Shown: positions 6,909 to 10,239 of the stretch, in pieces
Position numbering within the stretch: position 1 is the stretch's first letter
Layout: every line of letters begins with the position of its first letter
Position numbers and translations under genes: made by a program
Source: Bacillota bacterium
GTDB taxonomy: Bacteria; Bacillota; Bacilli; Bacillales_B; DSM-18226
Direction of reading: 5' to 3'
Length of the DNA stretch: 10,239 bases
Assembly (NCBI GenBank): GCA_030705665.1
Contig: JAUZQA010000098.1
Span: forward strand, 1-10,239
The notes under the pieces: generated by a model
The model's database searches: none
The model's input: only the letters and a program-made list of their open reading frames with translations
What the model was told of the DNA's origin: nothing

Positions 6909-7523
6909 GTGAGTATCTTACATCAATTAGGAGACATAGCAATAAACTGGATAAATTCCATTGGATATTGGGGGATTCTTTTAGGAATGGTTTTGGAAAG
7001 TGCCTGTATTCCAATTCCCAGTGAAGTGATTATGCCTTTTGGTGGCTATTTAGTTTCAACAGGTCATTTAAATATGATTGGAGTTATTTTAATTGGAACA
7101 CTTGGTAATATCATTGGATCTTTGATTGCATATGCGGTTGGGCTTTGGGGTGGAAAAAGATTCATCGACCGCTTTGGAAAATATGTATTTTTATCAAAAA
7201 AGCATTTAGAGTCTGCTGAAAAGTGGTTCGACAAACGTGGAGAAATCACAGTATTTGTTTCACGTATTTTACCTGCTATTCGTACCTTTATTTCTTTACC
7301 AGCAGGAATTGCGCGAATGTCCCTTAGTAAATTTTTAATTTACACAGCCATTGGTAGTGTAATTTGGTCTTCAATCTTAACTTACGTAGGATATGTATTA
7401 GGCAAGAATTATGATAAGATTCAAAACTTCTTACATCCGATTGCTTATTTGGTTGCAGTAATTGTGCTCTTAATTTTAGTTTTCTTAGCGATAAAAGTTA
7501 TTAAAAGCAGAAAGGCATCATAA
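6909..7523 (+). CDS. DedA-family membrane protein (VTT/SNARE-associated type), probable polyprenyl-phosphate transporter
   Basis: Translation most likely starts at GTG 6909, with AAGGGAG (6894-6900) 8 nt upstream, giving 204 aa. The frame extends back to TTG 6864, but that codon lacks a ribosome binding site and sits at the predicted transcription start. The protein has the DedA layout: an early re-entrant motif GMVLESACIPIPSEVIMP, a glycine-rich segment GTLGNIIGSLIAYAVG, then the second signature FVSRILPAIRTFISLPAG with the two conserved arginines, and C-terminal membrane segments. Family members in Bacillus (UptA) and elsewhere carry undecaprenyl phosphate or other phospholipids across the membrane, and loss sensitises cells to envelope-active peptides. 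Its position beside bcrC, which makes undecaprenyl phosphate on the outer face, supports this role here. It has its own promoter and terminator. The precise DedA subgroup is not certain. Confidence 0.9.
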   Translation: MSILHQLGDIAINWINSIGYWGILLGMVLESACIPIPSEVIMPFGGYLVSTGHLNMIGVILIGTLGNIIGSLIAYAVGLWGGKRFIDRFGKYVFLSKKHLESAEKWFDKRGEITVFVSRILPAIRTFISLPAGIARMSLSKFLIYTAIGSVIWSSILTYVGYVLGKNYDKIQNFLHPIAYLVAVIVLLILVFLAIKVIKSRKAS

Positions 7524-7544
7524 TAGCAAATTTTGCTTTGGGAG

Positions 7545-7574
7545 GCAATGCTTTAAGACAGCATTGCTTTTTTT
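7545..7574 (+). terminator. terminator of the DedA gene
   Basis: An 8-bp stem, GCAATGCT (7545-7552) with AGCATTGC (7560-7567), is followed by seven T (7568-7574). It begins 22 nt after the stop codon and is a typical intrinsic terminator. Confidence 0.85.
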
Positions 7575-7611
7575 ATCATAATTTTTGATTAAGCTGTTGA
7601 TATTAAAAACT

Positions 7612-7638
7612 TTAAGGAATTTTTAATGTTTATTTAAG
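7612..7638 (+). promoter_or_regulatory. three-repeat 11-bp TTAA array abutting the bcrC promoter
   Basis: TTAAG (7612-7616), TTAAT (7623-7627) and TTAAG (7634-7638) are exactly 11 bp apart, and the last one touches the proposed -35 box (7639-7644). This is the arrangement expected for an OmpR-family activator that contacts RNA polymerase at a poor -35. It matches the arrays at 5192, 6602 and 6798. Confidence 0.6.
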
Positions 7639-7666
7639 TGAACAAAAAGATCAATTTTGGTATACT
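7639..7666 (+). promoter_or_regulatory. bcrC promoter candidate
   Basis: TGAACA (7639-7644) and TATACT (7661-7666) are 16 nt apart. The -10 is good and the -35 poor, which fits activator dependence. The leader would be about 60 nt. In B. subtilis bcrC is driven by ECF sigma factors; I found no convincing ECF promoter (TGAAAC with CGTC) here. Confidence 0.45.
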
Positions 7667-7733
7667 TAGTCTTGTTCATTTTTGAATGTGAAAAAAACGT
7701 TATATAAATTCAAATAGAAAGTGAGGAGCTGGA

Positions 7734-8315
7734 ATGAATTACGCAATATTTCAAGCAATTAATCAAAATGCAGGCCATCAGCCTTTTTTAGATGGATTAA
7801 TGGTTTTCTTTACTCAATTTGCATTTCCGTTCTTTGCACTGGTTTTACTTTTAATGTGGGTTTTAGGTAAAGAAAAAGAAAAATATACGGTAGTAAATGC
7901 AGCCATAACCGCTGTGATAGCTTTAGTTATTAATGTTATTTTAGGTCATATCTTTTATGAGAATCGTCCATTTGTTAACCACCATGTGAATCTTCTAGTT
8001 CAGCATGCAAAGGATTCTTCGTTTCCTAGTGATCATGCAACGGGGACATTTTCAATTGCTTTAGCGATATTATGGCGAAAGCATCGTAAGATTGGAATTG
8101 GTATGCTTTTGTTTGCAATATGTACAGGGATTTCCCGTGTTTATGTAGGAAACCATTATCCATTTGATGTACTAACAAGCATCATCATATCACTGATCGT
8201 GAGCGGACTTGTTTTTGCATCACAATCGCTATTTGCACCAGTTGGCCGAGCCATTATCTCCATCTACAACCGAATTCCATTGGTGCCGAAAAACGAACAA
8301 GGTATTTCAAAATAA
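7734..8315 (+). CDS. bcrC: undecaprenyl-diphosphatase BcrC (PAP2 family, bacitracin resistance)
   Basis: The 193-aa protein starts MNYAIFQAIN, like B. subtilis BcrC. It carries the PAP2 phosphatase motifs: YENRPF (Arg78-Pro79), SFPSDHATG (Ser99, Asp100, His101) and SRVYVGNHYPFD (Arg135, His141, Asp145). These form the active site on the outer membrane face. The enzyme removes a phosphate from undecaprenyl diphosphate released by cell-wall and surface-polymer synthesis, giving undecaprenyl phosphate for reuse, and so confers bacitracin tolerance. The first motif lacks the usual Lys, as in BcrC. About five membrane segments are visible. The ATG at 7734 has GAGGAG 5 nt upstream. An 11-bp repeat array sits at its promoter, and a bidirectional terminator follows. 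Its neighbours, a DedA carrier transporter and an ArnT-like transferase, fit the same lipid-carrier cycle. Confidence 0.93.
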   Translation: MNYAIFQAINQNAGHQPFLDGLMVFFTQFAFPFFALVLLLMWVLGKEKEKYTVVNAAITAVIALVINVILGHIFYENRPFVNHHVNLLVQHAKDSSFPSDHATGTFSIALAILWRKHRKIGIGMLLFAICTGISRVYVGNHYPFDVLTSIIISLIVSGLVFASQSLFAPVGRAIISIYNRIPLVPKNEQGISK

Positions 8316-8341
8316 AAGTGAATCACATTTAAAAAACATTT

Positions 8342-8384
8342 AAAAAGACATACAAAATCAGTAAATGGTTTTGTATGTCTTTTT
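8342..8384. terminator. bidirectional terminator between bcrC and the MarR gene
   Basis: A perfect 16-bp stem, AAAAAGACATACAAAA (8342-8357) with TTTTGTATGTCTTTTT (8369-8384), has an 11-nt loop. A-rich and T-rich flanks let it terminate on both strands, serving the convergent bcrC and MarR genes. Confidence 0.9.
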
Positions 8385-8411
8385 ATTAAAACATTACACT
8401 CTCGCTAGTGG

Positions 8412-8843
8412 CTATAAGCCCCAATCTGCTTTTAACACTTCTTTTAGGAACGTTACTTGTTCCACTCCAATTTTACCTATGATCTTTTCCTCAAGTGTAG
8501 CCTTTAAGGACTCATTTTTTTCAAAACATTCTTGGCCAAATTGAGTTAGTTGTATACATTTCTCTTTTTTATTATTTTCCACATTTTTTATTTCAACTAG
8601 GCCTTTTTCCTTAAGTAATTTTAGAAATTTATGTGTTGCTTGACGGGAAATGTCTACGTTTTTTGAAACGTAAGAAATAGTCGGCTGTTTTTTTTCATAA
8701 ATCCTAGCTAAGATAAACCACTCAGAATTTGATATATATATTTCACTGCTATCATTCCACAATTTTTCCGTAATACTGCGAAGTTGAACATGGCGTTCGC
8801 TAATTAAATCAATTAAATCCAAGTTTTGCATTTTAGTTTCCAA
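8412..8843 (-). CDS. MarR-family transcriptional regulator
   Basis: I prefer TTG 8843 as the start: GGGAG (8852-8856) lies 8 nt upstream and the resulting 143 aa is normal for MarR. The ATG at 8891 has no ribosome binding site, and the ATG at 8831 is 20 nt from one. The protein has an N-terminal dimerisation helix, SNSEWFILARIYEKK, the winged-helix TISYVSKNVDISRQATHKFLKLLKEKGLVE, a wing rich in Lys, Asn and Glu (KNVENNKKEK), then C-terminal dimerisation helices. The family usually represses its own gene and a divergent neighbour and is released by a ligand or oxidation; no cysteine pattern clearly marks it as an oxidant sensor. Upstream are two copies of a GTCAA-N5-TTGAC operator within the divergent promoters. 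The regulated partner gene appears broken or very short. Confidence 0.88.
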   Translation of the reverse strand: METKMQNLDLIDLISERHVQLRSITEKLWNDSSEIYISNSEWFILARIYEKKQPTISYVSKNVDISRQATHKFLKLLKEKGLVEIKNVENNKKEKCIQLTQFGQECFEKNESLKATLEEKIIGKIGVEQVTFLKEVLKADWGL

Positions 8844-8899
8844 CCACTTCACTCCCAATTTTTTTCTCGTTAACACTATAGCAAAGATCATTTAATATC

Positions 8900-8914
8900 G
8901 TCAATCTAGTTGAC
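8900..8914. promoter_or_regulatory. MarR-type operator 1
   Basis: GTCAATCTAGTTGAC is an inverted repeat, GTCAA/TTGAC with a 5-nt centre. It overlaps the plus-strand -35 box TTGACA (8910-8915) and lies near the expected start of the minus-strand MarR transcript. Confidence 0.75.
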
Positions 8915-8939
8915 ATTTCCATTTAAAAAGCATTAAAAT
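8910..8939 (+). promoter_or_regulatory. plus-strand promoter controlled by the MarR operators
   Basis: TTGACA (8910-8915, consensus) and TAAAAT (8934-8939) are 18 nt apart. The -35 lies in operator 1 and the start would fall in operator 2. This is a typical repressed promoter, probably driving the region at 8986 onwards and perhaps the 102-aa gene. Confidence 0.6.
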
Positions 8940-8950
8940 TAAATAGTCAA
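8922..8950 (-). promoter_or_regulatory. minus-strand promoter of the MarR gene
   Basis: On the minus strand TTGACT (8945-8950) and TTTAAA (8922-8927) are 17 nt apart. The -35 lies in operator 2 and the start near operator 1, mirroring the plus-strand promoter and implying autorepression. Confidence 0.45.
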
Positions 8951-8960
8951 CTTAGTTGAC
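8946..8960. promoter_or_regulatory. MarR-type operator 2
   Basis: GTCAACTTAGTTGAC is a 6-bp inverted repeat around a 3-nt centre. It is nearly the same as operator 1, with centres 46 bp apart. Confidence 0.75.
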
Positions 8961-8985
8961 AAAATTGATTAAGGAGTTTTGTTCA

Positions 8986-9056
8986 ATGAATTAGCCATTT
9001 CACTGAATACTACTTATGATGCAATTTTTGAAGAAGTTTATAAGATTATAAAATAG
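8986..9056 (+). pseudogene. possible decayed target gene of the MarR promoter
   Basis: AAGGAG (8971-8976) is correctly placed before ATG 8986, but the frame stops after two codons (ATG AAT TAG). A shifted frame from 8988 reads a sensible peptide, ELAISLNTTYDAIFEEVYK, ending IIK at TAG 9054-9056. Adding an ATGA repeat (ATGAATGAA) would join the ATG to this frame. I infer a small gene broken by a 4-nt slip, or a remnant of a larger one. I do not recognise the peptide, and sequencing error is also possible. Confidence 0.35.
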
Positions 9057-9118
9057 AGATAGGTAATTAATATTAATTGATATTAATAGACTTTAACTAT
9101 GTTTTGGAGATGTAAGAA

Positions 9119-9427
9119 TTGGTTATTGCTAAAGTAGATTTCACAACACCTTTTGGATCGGAAGATGAATTAAAGAAAATGAAATTTCCTAAGGAACATA
9201 CTTCCAAAATTGGGGAAAGAGTAAAGATCAAAAGTATAAAAAAAGAAGGTTTGGACCCGGAGGATTTCTATTACTTAAAAAAATTTGAAAATCAAACAGG
9301 AACGATAGCCGAACAGAACAAGTGCAAATCGGGAATATATACATACAAGGTTGAATTTAATCAAAAGAATTTCGGTTATTTTTATCACGAAGACTTCATT
9401 TTCACTAACGGGAATAACCCAAAATAA
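9119..9427 (+). CDS. hypothetical 102-aa SH3-like protein
   Basis: The start is TTG 9119, with TTGGAGA (GGAG 9106-9109) 9 nt upstream; no in-frame ATG occurs near the start. The protein is charged and soluble, with no signal peptide or membrane segment. Residues 30-96 look like a small beta barrel: KIGERVKIKSI, then FYYLKKFENQTGTIAEQ, then SGIYTYKVEF and NFGYFYHEDFIF. This alternation of GxxVxI, GxI and YxVxF strands ending in an aromatic D/E-I strand recalls SH3/KOW-like folds, but I cannot name the family. It has no clear promoter of its own; it may be read from the MarR-controlled promoter at 8910-8939. It is followed by hairpins at 9444-9476 and 9479-9494. Confidence 0.6.
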   Translation: MVIAKVDFTTPFGSEDELKKMKFPKEHTSKIGERVKIKSIKKEGLDPEDFYYLKKFENQTGTIAEQNKCKSGIYTYKVEFNQKNFGYFYHEDFIFTNGNNPK

Positions 9428-9443
9428 TATATTGCTTTATTCC

Positions 9444-9476
9444 CGCCATTTGGGAGACTCTCCTTGATAAATGGCG
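9444..9476 (+). repeat. nested inverted repeat after the 102-aa gene
   Basis: CGCCATTT (9444-9451) pairs with AAATGGCG (9469-9476), and inside it GGAG (9453-9456) pairs with CTCC (9460-9463). There is no T tract directly after it. It may be an RNA structure preceding the terminator. Confidence 0.45.
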
Positions 9477-9478
9477 TT

Positions 9479-9505
9479 GGTTCGGAATCGGACCTGTCTT
9501 TTTAG
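9479..9505 (+). terminator. terminator of the 102-aa gene
   Basis: GGTTCG (9479-9484) pairs with CGGACC (9489-9494), with one G-U pair and a GAAT loop, followed by TGTCTTTTTAG. It is a weak stem but has a T-rich tail. Confidence 0.5.
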
Positions 9506-9521
9506 GGAATTTAATGTTTTC

Positions 9522-9890
9522 TCACATTTTGGATTCAGGTTTTAACTCAATCAAGTAAAGGGAATTCCCTTCAGGATCACTAAAGTATACGAGCCGTGTT
9601 GCCTCTTCTTCCATGATAGGCTGGAATTCTATACCACGGGATTGTAGCAACTTGATTGCTGACTCTAGTTCTTGTACTTCCAATCCAATATGAATACTCC
9701 CTGACTTTCTTGGTTGAGAATCCTGTCCTTCACGGGGATGTAGCAGCCCAATTGTCAATCCTGGAGCTTCGACCTGCACCAAATGACCCTCTACTTGGAA
9801 TTGTACCTTTAAGCCAAGTGTTTCCACGTAAAAATGTTCTGCCTTTTTTAAATCATCAACAATAATCGTCACAAAACCACTCTTGAACAT
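9522..9890 (-). CDS. VOC-superfamily protein (glyoxalase/bleomycin-resistance/dioxygenase fold)
   Basis: The 122-aa length is typical of a single two-module VOC protein. The first beta-alpha-beta module is FVTIIVDDLKKAEHFYVETLGLKVQ; the second starts at SIHIGLEVQELESAI and ends FSDPEGNSLYLIE, the family's C-terminal signature. His67 and Glu115 are in metal-ligand positions. The His expected at the start of the first module is missing (Val/Thr instead), so the metal site is atypical or built from other residues. VOC members isomerise, cleave or bind small molecules, and the substrate cannot be told from sequence. The start at ATG 9890 has an excellent ribosome binding site, AAGGAGG (9899-9905), 8 nt away, and a promoter with a consensus -10 upstream. 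It appears to be a single-gene unit, unrelated to the cluster at the left. Confidence 0.88.
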   Translation of the reverse strand: MFKSGFVTIIVDDLKKAEHFYVETLGLKVQFQVEGHLVQVEAPGLTIGLLHPREGQDSQPRKSGSIHIGLEVQELESAIKLLQSRGIEFQPIMEEEATRLVYFSDPEGNSLYLIELKPESKM

Positions 9891-9916
9891 TGTATATTCC
9901 TCCTTTTTCTTCTTTT

Positions 9917-9946
9917 ATTATAGTTAATAATTAATATTATTTACAA
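9917..9946 (-). promoter_or_regulatory. promoter of the VOC gene
   Basis: On the minus strand TTGTAA (9941-9946) and a consensus TATAAT (9917-9922) are 18 nt apart, just upstream of the AAGGAGG ribosome binding site. Confidence 0.6.
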
Positions 9947-9993
9947 ATAAGTTTAACCATACGGTTTTAAGATTTATTCCAAACGACAAAATA

Positions 9994-10028
9994 AAACAAG
10001 CTGTATTCTATGAGAACACAGCTTGTTT
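9994..10028 (-). terminator. terminator of the right-edge gene
   Basis: A perfect 11-bp stem, AAACAAGCTGT (9994-10004) with ACAGCTTGTTT (10018-10028), has a loop that pairs further (TTCT/AGAA). On the minus strand it runs into TTTTATTTTG. It lies 33 nt after the stop codon of the right-edge gene. Confidence 0.8.
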
Positions 10029-10061
10029 CATAAACAATCAATATTTATAGAAAAACGTCCA

Positions 10062-10239
10062 TTACATTTTCATATTCGCCATATTATGCCCCATTACGAT
10101 CGATGGATCGACCATACCAAAAATCATGGCTACGTGTGAAACAACAAGGAACATTCCTACGAAAAAGGCATGTGTTTTTAACTTTTCTTCCTCTGATTTG
10201 TTTCTTCCAATCAAACCCATTTCTACTAAAGCAATTCCC
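10062..10239 (-). CDS. C-terminal end of a small membrane protein (N-terminus beyond window)
   Basis: An open frame enters from the right edge and ends at TAA 10062-10064. About 58 residues are visible: a cytoplasmic-looking loop (GLIGRNKSEEEKLKTH), a membrane segment with FFVGMFLVVSHVAMIFGMV, then DPSIVMGHNMANMKM. The Met/His-rich tail and the HVAMIFGM-DP pattern recall small uncharacterised membrane proteins of the DUF6803 type, but I am not certain. The hairpin at 9994-10028 is its terminator. No function can be given. Confidence 0.55.
   Translation of the reverse strand, partial: GIALVEMGLIGRNKSEEEKLKTHAFFVGMFLVVSHVAMIFGMVDPSIVMGHNMANMKM

Noticed and set aside
7681..7705. ECF sigma promoter (TGAA...CGTT) for bcrC
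   Set aside because: The elements are about 9 nt apart, far shorter than the roughly 16 nt needed.
8844..8891. MarR protein extended to ATG 8891
   Set aside because: There is no ribosome binding site and the added residues do not look like a MarR N-terminus. TTG 8843 has GGGAG at 8 nt.
9067..9096. TTAA repeats at 9073, 9083 and 9093 upstream of the 102-aa gene
   Set aside because: They are spaced 10 bp, not 11, in a simple AT-rich tract, and no promoter fits downstream. I do not count them as another regulator array.
9098..9103. -10 box TATGTT for the 102-aa gene
   Set aside because: Transcription would start inside or after the ribosome binding site at 9106-9109.

Overview
The window is AT-rich, with strong GGAGG-type ribosome binding sites, many TTG/GTG start candidates, U-tract hairpin terminators and sigma-A-like promoters. 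The proteins (BcrC, a DedA protein, an OmpR-type two-component pair, MarR, VOC) look like those of Bacillaceae, so I infer a Bacillus-like Firmicute chromosome. No rRNA, tRNA, CRISPR array, transposase or phage gene was seen.

Left and centre, positions 1-5069, all minus strand. A sensor histidine kinase is followed by an OmpR-family response regulator (29-nt overlap), an unrecognised 190-aa soluble protein, an ArnT-like GT39/GT83 membrane glycosyltransferase, and a DUF347 (COG4705-type) membrane protein cut off by the left edge. Gaps are 59-102 nt and no terminator is visible between the genes, so they may form one operon. Upstream (5322-6524, minus) lies a second DUF347 protein. It is a paralogue of the truncated one but carries an extra transmembrane segment and an extracytoplasmic tail. 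Two hairpins separate it from the kinase.

Centre right, plus strand. A DedA-family protein (6909-7523) and the undecaprenyl-diphosphatase BcrC (7734-8315) follow, each with its own promoter candidate and terminator.

The main discovery is regulatory. Tracts of TTAA spaced exactly 11 bp apart lie upstream of the kinase operon, the second DUF347 gene and bcrC. A shorter, weaker version lies upstream of the DedA gene. An 11-bp direct-repeat spacing is what OmpR/PhoB-family regulators typically bind, so the local regulator probably controls itself and all these neighbours. BcrC, DedA proteins and ArnT-like transferases all act on undecaprenyl-phosphate carriers. The cluster therefore reads as a self-regulated envelope-stress module for lipid-carrier recycling and surface glycosylation, with two DUF347 proteins of unknown role. 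This function is inferred.

Right end, from about 8400. A MarR regulator (minus) faces a divergent promoter with two matching palindromic operators. On the plus side, the first strong ribosome binding site leads to an ATG that stops after two codons, which suggests a decayed target gene. A 102-aa SH3-like hypothetical gene, a VOC-superfamily gene (minus) and the C-terminal end of a small membrane protein (minus, cut by the right edge) complete the window.
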